The notes under the pieces: model-generated
Told to the model about the DNA's origin: nothing
The model's input: only the letters and a program-made list of their open reading frames with translations
The model's database searches: none
Shown here: positions 23,640 to 35,019 of the stretch, in pieces
Layout of the letters: each line of letters begins with the position of its first letter
How positions within the stretch are numbered: the first letter of the stretch is position 1
Assembly (NCBI GenBank): GCA_011947345.1
Contig: JAAVTG010000002.1
Coordinates: 1-64,000 of the forward strand
DNA from: Phytophthora quininea
Taxonomy: Eukaryota > Oomycota > Peronosporomycetes > Peronosporales > Peronosporaceae
Length of the DNA: 64,000 nucleotides
Direction of reading: 5' to 3'
Program-made: the position numbers and the translations under genes

Positions 23640-24826
23640 GAGTGGCGCGACGCACGATGCCATCGAAAGGAAATGAATAGCGCAGTGTATTTCAGCTTGT
23701 CAATATGAACAAGAAGCTCAAGCAAAAACTAACAAACGTTACTAGCTGTGTACATGTAGCATTTCCTGTAGCTAGAAGCGATGAAGTTCATCGCGTCTAA
23801 CGTCAACACACATGCTATATAACAGCAGCACATCGCGTAGTTCACAAAGCACATCTCGTATTAGCGCGCAGCTAACCCGCAAACTAGAAGGCTTATGCTT
23901 CGTAGGCGACCTCGAGCCCCGCAGTAGCCATTTCGTTCGTCTCGTTGGGACGGCTCATGTAAGCAATACAGATGGCAAGCACACGGCCATCGACATCAGG
24001 GCTTTTCGGGTGGGCTTGGCAGGCATGGCCTCGCTGTGGGGCTGGTACTGCGGCCGCATCGATTCCCAATGTAGCTTGTCGCCTAGCCCAGTGCGCATCT
24101 TTCAAACGAAGTGTTGGCAGCGCCTGGGTACAGCATTTCCCGCACCAAGCGATCAATGCACCGACGCTGTCCGCGCCTTGCATTTCGACGGTCTTGCACG
24201 CTGACACCATGTCGCGCGCACTCGGACAGGCCGTGCTGGCATCACTACCCTAACGTTTGACATCAGCATCCGCAGCCGGCGGCGACGGACTCCGCAGCAC
24301 GAGCAACCTGGGATGCCTCTCTCCCGAGCGTCCTCCACCGCAGGAAGAAGTGCTTCGACGTCTCGCTCTCCTCTCCAAATATCTCTCGGCAGCCCATGAT
24401 GCGGCCTGCCTTGAATGATGCCCTGACGGCGGCGAGCAGCGGTGTCGACGCTCCAGAGGCGAAGTGCGCGTTCGCGGACGGGGCGAGCGCTGGTGCCGGC
24501 GATCCGTGACAATCGCAATGACTTCCGAGAAGTCTAAAGGGACACAAATAGACTTCCCGGAAGTAATCGTGATTGAACCTCGAAACTTCAACTAGACGAC
24601 GTCGCGTCACGGCTTTTGACAGGCGTCATTTTCGCCTCCTTGCGGGCGCTGCCAGCGCTGCGAGCTCCGGCACATGCCTCGCAGGCCTTGGTATGCTTCA
24701 CGATGGAGCTTGTTCCCGCGACGCCAGCAGTCTGCTCACGCATTGGCGTGCCTCGCTTTCCGTTGTTCAAGTCGATGCATGAGACTGCCCCTTTTCCGCG
24801 CTGTCGAGTGACACCTTCACTCCGCC
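23640..24826. other. Intergenic upstream of glycerol kinase; no confident gene
   Basis: A 105-codon minus-strand frame (23893-24210) and an antiparallel 130-codon plus-strand frame (23812-24204) overlap; neither has a recognisable motif. Frames at 24250-24610 (-) are Arg/Ser-rich and probably spurious. The end of this stretch should contain the glycerol kinase promoter. Confidence 0.35.
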
Positions 24827-26494
24827 ATGTGGCTCGGCAAGCTCACTTCGAACCCCTCGGCCGGCGCGCTCTCCGGACGCTCACTTTCCAAGTGTCTTCG
24901 CGCGGCTCAAGCGTCGTCGTTCTCAACAACCCCCGTCTTCTCCACTCGCTACTCGCTGTCCGCCATGGCCTCCTACGTCGGCGCCATCGACCAGGGCACC
25001 ACCAGCACGCGCTTCATCGCCTTCGACCACAGCGGCGGCATCGTATCCACACACCAGCTCGAGCACAAGCAGATCTACCAGCAGCCCGGCTGGTGCGAGC
25101 ACGACGCCGACGAGATCACGCGCAACGTCGAGACCTGCGTACGCGAGGCGCTGGGCAAGGCCAACATCAGCCTCTCGCAGCTGGCCGCCGTGGGCATCAC
25201 CAACCAGCGCGAGACGTCGCTGCTCTGGGACCGCCACACGGGCAAGCCGCTCTACAACGCCATCGTCTGGCACGACACGCGCACCACGGAGATCGTGCAC
25301 CGCCTCAAGAACGGCGAGGGACAGGGCTTCCTCGGCACGGGCGGCGACCGCTTCCGCGCCGTCACGGGGCTGCCCATCGCCACCTACTTCTCGGCCGTCA
25401 AGATCATGTGGATCCTCGAGAACGTGCCCGGCCTGCGCGCCAAGGCCGAGAAAGGCGACGTCATGTTCGGCAACATCGACACGTGGCTCATCTGGAAGCT
25501 CAGCGGCGGTGTGGATGGCGGCGTGCACGTGACCGACGTGAGCAACGCCTCGCGCACCAACCTCATGCGCCTCGACACGCTGCAGTGGGACGAGGACATC
25601 CTGCGATGCCTCAACATCCCCAAGTCAATCCTACCCGAGATTCACTCCAGCTCCGAGGTGTACGCTTCGGCCCACAAGGACAGCGTGCTGGCTGAGGTGC
25701 CTATTTCGGGCGATCTCGGCGACCAACAAGCCGCGCTCTTCGGCCAGACGTGCTTCTCACCCGGCGAGGCTAAGAACACGTACGGCACGGGTTGCTTCTT
25801 CATGATGAACACGGGCACGAAGCCTACCCCGTCCACGAAGGGTTTGCTCACGACCATAGGCTACAAGATCGGAGACCAACCGGCCGTGTACGCGCTCGAG
25901 GGATCCATCTCGTACGCTGGCTCGCTCGTGCAGTGGCTGCGTGACAACCTCAAGATGATCAAGAGCGCGCCCGAGGTCGAGGAGTACGCCAAGCAGGTGA
26001 AGGACAATGGTGGCGTGTACCTTGTGCCAGCCTTTTCGGGTCTGTTTGCTCCTCGCTGGCGTGACGACGCTCGTGGTGTCATGGTCGGTTTGACTTCATA
26101 CGCTACACGCGAGCACATTTGCCGCGCGGCGCTGGAGGCGACTGCGTTCCAGACGCAGGAGGTGGTGGCCGCTATGGAGGGCGACAGTGGAGTGCACCTG
26201 ACCAAACTCAAGGTCGATGGCGGCATGGTCGTGAACAACACGCTGATGCAGTTCCAGTCGGACGTCCTGAACGTGCCAGTGGTTCGCCCCGTGGTGGCTG
26301 AAACTACTGCGCTGGGCGCTGCCTACGCTGCCGGTCTAGCCGTCGGGTTTTGGAAGACCGTCGAGGAGCTTCGCGAGAACTGGCAGGTGAGTGCGATCTG
26401 GAACCCGGACATGGAGTCCGAGAAGCGTGGCCACTTCATCCACCAGTGGAACAAGGCGGTGGAGCGCACGCTCAACTGGGAGGAGAGAGAATGA
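24827..26494 (+). CDS. Glycerol kinase (FGGY family), possibly mitochondrial
   Basis: Phosphorylates glycerol with ATP to glycerol 3-phosphate. Single exon, 555 residues. After a 47-residue leader the conserved kinase begins: [20 protein letters not shown] (phosphate-binding), [83 protein letters not shown], and [18 protein letters not shown] near the end. All FGGY landmarks are present and unbroken. The leader ([20 protein letters not shown]...) is rich in Ser, Arg and Ala and nearly free of acidic residues, as in mitochondrial presequences. An internal Met at 24965 ([11 protein letters not shown]) would give the ordinary cytosolic length. The enzyme call is secure; location is inference. 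Confidence 0.95.
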   Translation: MWLGKLTSNPSAGALSGRSLSKCLRAAQASSFSTTPVFSTRYSLSAMASYVGAIDQGTTSTRFIAFDHSGGIVSTHQLEHKQIYQQPGWCEHDADEITRNVETCVREALGKANISLSQLAAVGITNQRETSLLWDRHTGKPLYNAIVWHDTRTTEIVHRLKNGEGQGFLGTGGDRFRAVTGLPIATYFSAVKIMWILENVPGLRAKAEKGDVMFGNIDTWLIWKLSGGVDGGVHVTDVSNASRTNLMRLDTLQWDEDILRCLNIPKSILPEIHSSSEVYASAHKDSVLAEVPISGDLGDQQAALFGQTCFSPGEAKNTYGTGCFFMMNTGTKPTPSTKGLLTTIGYKIGDQPAVYALEGSISYAGSLVQWLRDNLKMIKSAPEVEEYAKQVKDNGGVYLVPAFSGLFAPRWRDDARGVMVGLTSYATREHICRAALEATAFQTQEVVAAMEGDSGVHLTKLKVDGGMVVNNTLMQFQSDVLNVPVVRPVVAETTALGAAYAAGLAVGFWKTVEELRENWQVSAIWNPDMESEKRGHFIHQWNKAVERTLNWEERE

Positions 26495-26922
26495 ATCGCG
26501 GACCCCACGAGCAGCAGTAGATTATAAGTCCATGTGTCGGCCAGCGAAAGGAACGTGAAGCTTTGCAGGCAGATTGCAGCAGTCAAGATAAGTGTATTTG
26601 TGATTTGCATTACTGGTTGTGTCGACTAGCAAGTTGAAGTGCATTCGTTAACTGTCCAGGATTTGCTGCTTCGGCGCCGTGGCGGCTGATACCGAGACGT
26701 TGTACTTCTCCAGCAAGCTCGAGAGCCGCTCGGTCGAGTATTCCCACCGCGGGGCCGAAGTCGTGGATGAGGAAGAAGCAGGTAGCGCCTTTGACGGCGG
26801 AAATGTCGGACTTGGCAATTGGTGACGCATTGGGAACATTAGGAGCTGTGTATCCTCTTCTTCTGCGACTGAATGCAACCCGTTGTGAAAGCACAAGTCA
26901 TCGACAGTGCTACCTCTGTCGT

Positions 26923-28110
26923 CTAGTGGCAAGACATCTTTGGCAAGCTCGTACGCCCAGGATACGGGTTTGATCTCTGCTGTAAGAGGCGCTGAGCAGT
27001 TGACAACGTTTCGAGGAAGCGGCAGCGATAGTGGCGCAATTTGTCTGGCATGACCTTCTTCAAACTGGTTGTTATCGTGGGGCTCTCTCTCAGTTGCCGC
27101 TTTAGCGATTGATTCTCCAGTGGGCGAAGTTTCATGGACTTTGAAGCCGGGCTCTTGCCCGATTTTTGTGTGTTGCTGCGAATAACGTTTGCCACCAGTA
27201 TGAGTTGCGAGTTGTTGTCTGCGGATTGCCTTCTCTTAATAACACCGCTTGCCAACGCTGCAGTAGCTGGCTTTGGAAAAGGCAGGCGTTTAGGCTTACG
27301 TCCATGGACGAGCGGCGAGAGATCTTGTGAGTAGCAGGCCAGCATCTGCTGACGCCGCTCCCGAAAGCTAGTCGAGTGTGTTTCCGCCGCACGATCGCTG
27401 CTGGTGCGCAAGACTGGGGTCTCAGTTCGTTTGGGTGTTGACACTTGCGGCAAGACCGCAGGTTGCTCTTCTTGGGACGACCCCGCCTTCCGTGATGCAT
27501 CGATTTTGGATTTCGTGGGTCTCTGTTTCTTCAGGTTGTCGAACCTGGCGGCTTCTTGTTCGGAGCGGCTGGTACTATGCTCGTCGGCCTGGAACTGTTG
27601 GAACTTCAGTTCTTCCTCGCGCTTGCGACGTTCTTGAATCGCCAAGAAATGTTTCCTCCTCTGGCGAGCTAGCTCACGCTCGGACGCGGCAGCTTCCTCT
27701 TTAGCGCGCTTGGTTGCCTGGATGCTCTCTCGTTGTTGTCGAAGCATTTCCTGTTGACTCCGCAACATCTGAAGCTGGTCCTGGCACTTGGCTTCGGCTT
27801 TCACCAGAAAGCTTAATTTTGGCAGCGGAGACAGCGCGACGGTCTGCTGCGCTGCCCCTGAGGCGCCGTTCTTGCCGGCCATGGCGATAACGCACGTGGA
27901 ACAGAGCAATTCGGGCTCGCATGGATCTTGCCTTCCAATCTCTTGAAGCTGTTCCGACAGCAGAGCTTCCGGCATCAGTCGAAAGCAGCTGATGCAGCAG
28001 ATTTGTTTTGCCGTCGTGCGAGCGCTGTCTTGCATGCTTTCATCGGTCGGATCGCCGTCAGGCCGCGCCACCTGGGTGGGGAGGCGTAGCAGCGCCATGT
28101 TCGCCACCAT
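26923..28110 (-). CDS. Zinc-finger/coiled-coil protein, unknown function
   Basis: 395 codons from MVANMALLRLP. Near the N-terminus CCISCFRL ... LLCSTCVIA gives two CxxC pairs about 30 residues apart, a likely zinc site. A long charged coiled coil follows (about residues 105-205: MLRSQQEMLRQQRESIQ ... KRAKEEAAASERELARQRRK). The rest is basic and Ser/Pro-rich. After about 27230 a second frame looks more natural (AKAATEREPHDNNQFEEGHA, NCSAPLTAEIKPVSWAYELA) and stays open to 26648, so the true protein may be about 485 residues with a one-base break near 27230. No known family recognised; a scaffold or cytoskeletal role would be a guess. Confidence 0.6.
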   Translation of the reverse strand: MVANMALLRLPTQVARPDGDPTDESMQDSARTTAKQICCISCFRLMPEALLSEQLQEIGRQDPCEPELLCSTCVIAMAGKNGASGAAQQTVALSPLPKLSFLVKAEAKCQDQLQMLRSQQEMLRQQRESIQATKRAKEEAAASERELARQRRKHFLAIQERRKREEELKFQQFQADEHSTSRSEQEAARFDNLKKQRPTKSKIDASRKAGSSQEEQPAVLPQVSTPKRTETPVLRTSSDRAAETHSTSFRERRQQMLACYSQDLSPLVHGRKPKRLPFPKPATAALASGVIKRRQSADNNSQLILVANVIRSNTQKSGKSPASKSMKLRPLENQSLKRQLRESPTITTSLKKVMPDKLRHYRCRFLETLSTAQRLLQQRSNPYPGRTSLPKMSCH

Positions 28111-28333
28111 TTTTGCTGGAAAGCTCTCGAGTGCGCCTTCCAGGTACTATTTCTGGCAGCACCGATGAACTCCATCCATCATCCACGCTTCTGAGCAACG
28201 CTCCTGGCCTCTGTGGTTAAACGCGTCCTGCGTTTCACCAGAATCCCCCAGTCCGGAGCATCTTCACCCTGTTAAAGTTGCCGTCCTCCCAGTCTTTGAT
28301 TTGCTGCCGCGCCCGCATTCCTGCACCTGAGCC

Positions 28334-29358
28334 ATGGCCACGTCCAGCGTCGCCCCACACCACCACAGCGACGCCCACTTGGCCTACCTGCACGCCGTGG
28401 GGTCGCTCAACGACACGCTGAGCTGCAGCAGAGCGTGGGGCTCAAGATTTTGCTGGGCGGAATCGCCAACACCATCTCGGCGGCTGCGACTAACCCCATC
28501 GACGTGGTCAAGGTCCGACTGCAGTTGCAGGCGCTAGAGCCGCAGACCGTCACGCCCTCGGCCGCAGTCGCATCTGGAACAGTGGCGCCTACTCACTATC
28601 TCGGCTTCGGCCACGGCCTCAAGACTATCGTCCAGGAGGAAGGATGGTACGGACTAACCAAGGGCTGGCAGGCCTCGCTGCTGCGCGAGTTCATGTACTC
28701 GGGCATCCGGTTCGGGCTCTATGACCAAGTCAAAGAGTTCTACGAGGACCAAGTTTTCCACACGTCAGCCGTGGACCACCGTCACACCCCGCTCTACATA
28801 AAGCTGCTGTCGGGCGCCACTTCGGGCGGCATTGGCAGCGCACTTGTAAACCCGATGGACTTGATCAAAGTTCGTATGCAGGCGGATCGAACCGGCACGC
28901 GCTACAACAACAGCTTCACTTTCGCCTGCCGCAAAATCTACCAGGAGGAGGGGCTGATTCAAGGGTTCTACCGCGGCGTAGGCCCCACCACGTTCCGCGC
29001 CATGGTGCTGACCGCAGCTCAATTGCCGAGCTACGATCACATGAAGCAGACATTGCTGCATCACACGCCGCTGGAAGAAGGCATGTCGGTGCACATGATC
29101 TGCAGCATGTTCGCCGGCCTCACAGCGGCCACTGCGTCGTCTCCTCTGGACGTGATGAAGACGCAGATCATGAACGAGACGCGCGTTGGCGGCACCAATG
29201 TCATAGGTCGAGCTTTCATGCGGGTGCTTCGGACCGAGGGTATCCCTGGCTTCTTCAAGGGCTGGCTGGCCAATTGGTTCCGTCTTGGCCCGCACACCAT
29301 CATCTCGCTGATGGTGTATGAGGAGTTGCGAGCTGCTATGGGGCTGAAACCAGTGTAG
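28334..29358 (+). CDS. Mitochondrial carrier family protein 1 (UCP/dicarboxylate/oxoglutarate-type)
   Basis: Inner-membrane solute carrier with three repeats. The signatures are NPIDVVKVRLQLQ (repeat 1), NPMDLIKVRMQAD (repeat 2) and SPLDVMKTQIMNE (repeat 3), each the Px[DE]xx[KR] type, and each repeat has its second-half motif (GLTKGWQASLLRE, GFYRGVGPTTFRA, GFFKGWLANWFRL). The ending WFRLGPHTIISLMVYEELR resembles the UCP/DIC/OGC branch; substrate unknown. The frame from 28435 covers repeat 1 onward; the natural N-terminus MATSSVAPHHHSDAHLAYL at 28334 is in another frame and joins if one G is added near 28418. About 340 residues. A close paralogue follows at 29854. Confidence 0.88.
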
Positions 29359-29853
29359 ACAGAGTCCGTCGTGGCATATCCGAGTATCAGATAACGAGAT
29401 GATTGATCCTCGTGCGGGTTTAACATGTTGCGTTTCCAGGCGCCGTGCCTCGGTGAGTCATCCTTACACTTATTTGCTGGCGGCGCAGTGCATCGGAGAC
29501 CTTGAATGCAGCCACAAGAAGGCAAAGCGCTTCACTCGACAGCGTGCCAAATACTGCACGCATCAGCTTTCGCGATGATCTCGCCAAGATGCACAAGGAT
29601 GAAGCACACCAAGCAGAAATCGACAACCACCCAAGCAGCCGTACAGTTCAGCTGGCCCGTCTACGGTTGCCCCGTGACGGGTGCAGGCGTTCGGAGGATA
29701 ATTGCTTTGAAGGTCAGGAACCCGCGCCGATGCGGCGACGACGGGCGATTGTGGCCTCACGATCGCTGCAATGCTCTTCTAGAGCTGTGCCAGTCTTCGT
29801 TTGACCTCCAAGCCCTCAGCAGGCTGGCAGCGCCACCTCAGTCCGTCGACACG
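29359..29853. other. Spacer between the two tandem carrier genes
   Basis: About 495 bp. An open frame continues through it on the plus strand from 29506 into carrier 2, but the extra residues are Cys/Arg-rich and have no counterpart in carrier 1, so I take it as promoter and leader of carrier 2. Confidence 0.5.
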
Positions 29854-30853
29854 ATGCCAGCGTCCGACGCAGTGATCCAGCGCCATGACAGCACCAAGCT
29901 CACGCATCTACCGGCAGTGGCAGCGGCGCGAGCCAACATTGATTGGTCCCAGAGCATTGGCGTCAAGATCATGCTAGGAGGCTTCGCCAACACACTCGCG
30001 ACGGTAGTAACGAACCCCATCGACGTGGTCAAGGTGCGTCTTCAACTGCAGGCGCTAGAGCCCGCGGCGGGTGCTGCCGGTGCGCAATCGCGCTATCTGG
30101 GCTTTGGCCATGGCCTCAAGACCATCTGGAAGGAAGAGGGCTTTGCCGGTTGGGCCAAGGGATGGCAAGCCTCAATGCTGCGCGAGTACATCTACTCTGG
30201 GATCCGCTTCGGCATGTACGACGTGGTCAAGGATACATTTGAGGACAACGTCTTTCACGTCTCGGCGGACGAGCGTGCCACCTCCCGCTCTACATCAAAC
30301 TGCTAGCGGGTGCCACGACCGGTGGCATTGGAAGTGCACTCGTGAACCCCATGGATCTTGTCAAGGTGCGCATGCAGGCGGACCGCACGGGTGCTCGCTA
30401 TCTCAACAACTTCACGTTCGCGTGCCGCCAAATCTACCAGCAGGAGGGCCTCGTTGAAGGGTTCTACCGAGGTGTAGCCGCCACTACCTTCCGAGCAATG
30501 GCGCTAACTGCAGCGCAGTTGCCAAGCTACGACCACATGAAGCACACCCTGTTGACCCACACGTCGCTCGAGGAAGGAATTTCGGTCCACATGATCTCTA
30601 GCATGTTTGCTGGCCTAATGGCAGCAACTGCGTCTTCCCTATGGACGTGATGAAGACCCAAATCCAAAACGAGGCCAAGAGCGGAGGCTCCAACGTTCTA
30701 GCTCGCGCTTTCATGCAAGTGCTGCGCACAGAGGGCGTCCGCGGATTTTTCAAGGGTTGGTTGCCCAACTGGTTCCGACTTGGCCCGCATACCATCATTT
30801 CTCTGATGGTTTATGAGGAATTGCGCGCTAACATGGGCATGGGGCCAGTCTGA
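29854..30853 (+). CDS. Mitochondrial carrier family protein 2 (tandem paralogue)
   Basis: Close paralogue of the preceding carrier, with nearly the same three repeats: NPIDVVKVRLQLQ, NPMDLVKVRMQADRTGARYL and MDVMKTQIQNEAKSG, ending WFRLGPHTIISLMVYEELRANM. I chose the ATG at 29854 (MPASDAVIQRHDS) because it gives an N-terminus like that of carrier 1. Two breaks occur, each explained by one missing C in a run: at about 30283-30286 (CACCTCCCGCTC, where the paralogue reads TPLYIKLL) and at about 30636-30639 (CTTCCCTATGG, where it reads SSPLDVMK). With both corrected the protein is about 333 residues. Tandem duplication followed by modest divergence. Confidence 0.85.
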
Positions 30854-30969
30854 TCAGTTAGCTTGACACAAACATGGCGAGTTAATTTTTTACATGCCGC
30901 GACAGCGATCTGACGGGGCTACTGGTAGTCGATAACAATGCCCATTCTGCACGCCTTGAGTGCTTTACA

Positions 30970-32281
30970 CTAGTTGGCTCGCAACGTGAAGAGAGGAGCT
31001 ACGACTGCACTCTCCCAGCGGAGCGTCAACAACAACACCTCACAAAGCCAAAATTGTTCCCATGGATGGCCCACCAACACGAATCCGCCGTACGACATGC
31101 GGCAGCCATTTTCTTCGTCCTCGAGCAAAATCCTAAACAGCCAAGCAAATAACGCCGTGAATAAAAATACTCGTTCCAATAACAATAATGAGCAGCTCTC
31201 ACCAGCGAAAATCGTCCTGCCACACTTCGGCCTTGCCCACCATATCGAGCGTTGTAAAATCATTCTCAAGGCGTGAGGGTCCAGCCCATGCATCAGCACG
31301 AGGATCCCTTTTCAGTCTCGAAACGCGTCAGCAAGTAGAGACTCTTGACCACCACGTCATGGTCCGCCTGGTTCACTGTCCGCAGGCATACCACGTTGTT
31401 GACGTCGACACGCTGCACGATATGCATGTTCACGTTCAAATACACGGAGTAAAAACGCCCCATGCGCCCCACGTCCGTGGCAAGCTTCCACGTGTTTTCA
31501 GCCAGCTCGGCACTCGAACGGTTGGCAAATTTCTTGGAAAAACAATAGCTCAAGACGTCGTCACTGAGCCTTCGACGATCTGTCCAACCCAAGGTCGTGC
31601 CCTTGTGCGGTTTGTGGCAGTGCTTCTCAATGTAGTCCATGATGCGGCCGTACGCGACGCGGTTGATTTCTAGGCACTCGGCAATGGCGAAGCGCCGCCA
31701 CACCATGAGCTGCGTGCGCTTGGACGAAGCAGTATCTTGCTCCTCGTCCTCGGCGCGGACGTCCACGAGATGCTGCAGGCTGCCGTACGCCTTGGCAAAC
31801 TCCATCCCTCGAGAGCGCAGCGCCTCGTTCTCCTCATACAGCGTCTTCCTCACTCGCGCGAGCTGCAGCAGCCGCTTCTCTCGACTCTCGGGCGGCTCGA
31901 TGGGCTCAATTTCACTGAGCGTCTCCAGGTCCTCCAGCGGCTCCAGCGTCAGTTCCAGCAACGACTGCGTGTCAGATTCGGAGAGGACGTCTGTCAGCGC
32001 TTGGGCCGCGTGGTACGCTGCACGCCTCTCCTGGGCCTGCAGGAGTCGCTCGTATTCGTCCTCGAGTGTGTTCACCTGAGCCCTCAACTCGTTCAGATTG
32101 AACTACAGCATCCACAGCGCATTCGTTAGAGCGTGACTACACTCTCCGTCTCAACCAAGGAGTGTCGCCCGCCTACAATCTTGCGATAGTAGCTGCGCCG
32201 CACTTTGCTGCGGTTCCGTTCGCGTCGGTGCAGCTCCTCGGGCGTCAATTGCTGCTCCTGCTGCTGCGTGGTCTCCACCAT
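30970..32281 (-). CDS. bZIP/START-like family member A
   Basis: Three exons. Exon 1 (32177-32281) starts MVETTQQQEQQL and carries the basic region RRERNRSKVRRSYYRKI. The intron 32103-32176 leads to exon 2 (31203-32102), beginning FNLNELRAQVNTLEDEYERL (zipper). Exon 2 continues into a START-like part with VLGW-type segment TTLGWTDRRRLSDDVL, NMHIVQRVDVNNVVCLRTV and ADHDVVVKSLYLLTRFE. Exon 3 (30970-31132) ends FWLCEVLLLTLRWESAVVAP, the family's closing motif. In the basic region the usual Arg of N-x7-R is Tyr (SYY). Two single-G losses (about 31304 and 31269) break exon 2; with both restored every junction is in phase. Likely a nuclear regulator, possibly lipid- or ligand-responsive; that is inference. 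Confidence 0.75.
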
Positions 32282-32709
32282 CGGCACGAGGAGACGGATT
32301 GTGGACTGGGAGCGGCAGCACGGTGGTCTGATAATGCTGGGGTGCTGGGCGTTGACGCGGCACGACGCGGCACGACGCGGTCGAGCTCACTTCGATTCTT
32401 CGTCGACAGCCCCTCGCCACCAAATGAAACAAAAAAGTATGTAACATAAGGTTTTCGACAAGGAGGGCGCTGTTATAGGCCCGCGCCACAACTCCCGATA
32501 ATACCATGCTGCTTCACGTGCGGGTCTCCTTGATGACGATGCGACCTTAGTCATCTTGGTGGGGATACAGTCCGCGCCAGGTTTATATGACCACCCACAT
32601 TTTAGGGCGCCGCTCCATCAATTTTGGGAGTTGAGCGGCGCCATTTAGATATGTTGTTTGTGTCGTAAAGCGCGTTTGAGAGTTGTTTTAGCACGCGGGA
32701 TATCCCACT

Positions 32710-35019
32710 TTAATCTTTATCCCCCAGGTCAAAAGCCTACCGGTAGCAAGGAGAGAGCCTACCCGTAGGCTGGAGGTTAGTTTGTTATCTATAGAAGTTT
32801 GTATTGAAAGTCATATGCTTAGTAGAAAAAGTCATATTGAAGATGACGAAAGATGTGCACTGTAGCATGCTCGGTCGGATCGAGGCCCACAAATGCCGAA
32901 GAAGATGTCTTGAGCGACGTCAGAGCACTTAGCGCAATAATAAGACGCCTTCTTCTTGCATACACCGCACTTTCGTTGAGGCCGCTTGCCTTGAAGACGC
33001 ATTGCTGCGTATTGGGAAGCTCGATGAACGGTTTGATGTGGTGGTCTGGAGCTCCCTCAACACTGCCTTCAGAATCTCCATCTCCATTATGTGTTGACCT
33101 TGCAGTCTCGAACTCGTTGAATATCAATTGGTGAGCTAGCTGTGAGGCAAAGTCATTGAAGTCGACGTTGCCGGCATTTTCTGTGTCGTAGCGGTACGCC
33201 AAATACGCGTCAACTACCACCATGCCAAGGATAGTGCTAAATAATCGATGTGTCCAATTGCGGGTGATCCACTCACGCTCAATCGCTAAGCTGCCTTGTC
33301 GATAGTGATCGTGAATATCAATCGTAGAGAACTTAGAGAAAAACAGCTCCATCATTTGCGGACGAGAAATTACTTTTTCATACCGTAGCGTTTCGTAAAT
33401 CCCCTCTCGATTTATCAGTCGATGACGCGGTCGTGCTGAATCTGTACCTGGCAATGTTGTGCCGCGATTGGAAATGATAGTCTTTGGCTTTCGATCTGCC
33501 CAGCACATTGCGTACATTTTGTTTCCGAGATCTGTAGTACTTTCATACACTTTGAATGAGCCTCGCGGAGGAGTAGTTTCGAACCAATTTGTCAATGCCT
33601 GCTTTGGATATTCGACAGTAGCAGTCTTTACCATGCCCATAAAATATAGGCCAAGATGTGCTTCAAGCTGAACTAGTGTCTTGACTGAAGCAAAGGCACT
33701 GTCAGCAACTATGGTACGTCCACTCCCCTTGTACGGCGCTGCAAGCCTGAGGACGACAGCGGTACCTTCGCCGTACTCACGGTAATACTGCTTTGCACGC
33801 TGGCGGCCTTTACCTTCAACCAGTTCTAGACCAAGGAGCACGCCGCTCTCGCCGTCAGCAATCGACTTCAACTCCGTGCCTTTGCCTTCTGGTTTTCGTG
33901 CAATTTTAGTTTTATGAGGTAGACCGTCGTGACAGTATTTCCCTTCTCTGCCTTTCCAAGCGCTCATACACTCGTCAACACATAGCAGATTACCAGGCGA
34001 AACAAAGTTTTTCGTCTTGCATTGAATCCGTCAACCACTAAACGTATCGGCTTCCAGGGATCGTCACTAAGGTACCCATCAGAAAATGACATGCAGTTCA
34101 TTATCTGCTCAAAGCAATGACGAGACATCCCAAATCGCTGTCCGAAGCACGGTGGCGTACCAATGAAGCCATCTCTAGCTTCAGTTTCCCAGTAGCTCGT
34201 ACCGGCCCAGGTCTTGGCTCCAACGCCATTGCGAGACGAAGACCAATCCATTTGAACCAGTCACCTGCTTTGATCGTGGGGTGGCGTCTACTAGAGAGGC
34301 TTTCGTTCGTGTACTGTAGTGTGGCCTCCATGATCTGCATGGGATACATCAAGTAAAAGTACGAGGCAAATGACTTCTCCAACAGTGTAGTAAACAAAAA
34401 TCTAGTTGGCCGCGGCTGAACCTGTGAGCCTCGATCAAAGAGAATAGCTGTGCATGGTGTCCATCGCCTTGAATGCGCCAGCACTGCGTCATCTTCGTCA
34501 GCTTCATCAGAATCCATCTCGTTTTCGCTCGTGGACTCGTCACTAGATGAGCTCTCCAGTTCCATGACTAGAGAAGCATTAGAAGCTTGCAACAAGCTTT
34601 GAAAGGTAGTGTTGGACGGGTCATCGATGAGCACGGGCTGGTCTTCAGCTGGTCGACCTGACATGGATGACGCTGCGAGCTCAATAGCTCTCGCAGCAAC
34701 GGTCTCAGTAGCGCCAGTAGCCCACGTGACATCGTACTTGTTCTGTCTCGAGCCCGTACGCACTGCACGGACGACACCCACCTTTCCCGCAAGGCGCTTC
34801 GTCTTGCCTCGAACCCGGCTTCCGACATGGAATTTGGCCATGCTACACTGCGAGGATGGAGCGAAAAACTAACTCTGGCTATCTGCGGCGCTTCAGGAAC
34901 AAGGTGAGCAGCTTAAAACGATCGCATCCAGCTTCTATTCCTGGAAAACTAACTTTTCGGTTGAGCCTACCCGTAGGATGGAGAGCCTACCGGTAGACGA
35001 TTTGGGGGATAAAGATTAA
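32710..35019 (-). mobile_element. piggyBac-like element inserted at TTAA
   Basis: Bounded by TTAA at 32710-32713 and 35016-35019. Ends are inverted copies: TTAATCTTTATCCCCCA at left and its reverse complement at right. Just inside each end lie paired short palindromes, CTACCGGTAG and CCTACCCGTAGG, symmetric between ends. The TTAA is the centre of the surrounding palindrome. Confidence 0.88.
32819..34841 (-). CDS. piggyBac-like transposase (DDE_Tnp_1_7)
   Basis: Cut-and-paste transposase of the piggyBac element. The N-terminal frame begins MAKFHVGSRVRGKTKRLAGK and includes a chromatin-binding-like stretch and a Ser/Glu/Asp-rich linker. The core reads WFKWIGLRLAMALEPRPG, then FGQRFGMSRHCFEQIM, then CVDECMSAWKGREGKYCHDG (first catalytic Asp), GSGRTIVADSAFASVKTL (second) and MYAMCWADRKPKTIISNRG (third), ending YDFFY at 32819. 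Frame changes near 34190 and at an A-run near 34008-34012 (five where six would keep frame) separate three open frames. Restoring single bases gives about 670 residues with all three Asp present. No Cys-rich finger is obvious at the C-terminus. Otherwise looks intact. Confidence 0.82.

Noticed and set aside
24923..25528. 201-codon antisense frame in glycerol kinase
   Set aside because: Ala/Val/Asp-rich mirror of a biased coding region; no independent support.
24616..25695. 359-codon plus-strand frame over the start of glycerol kinase
   Set aside because: Arg/His/Pro-rich shadow of the G/C-rich glycerol kinase frame, with no motif; the kinase frame has every FGGY landmark.
28765..29295. 176-codon antisense frame in carrier 1
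   Set aside because: Overlaps all three carrier repeats on the other strand; composition typical of a shadow.
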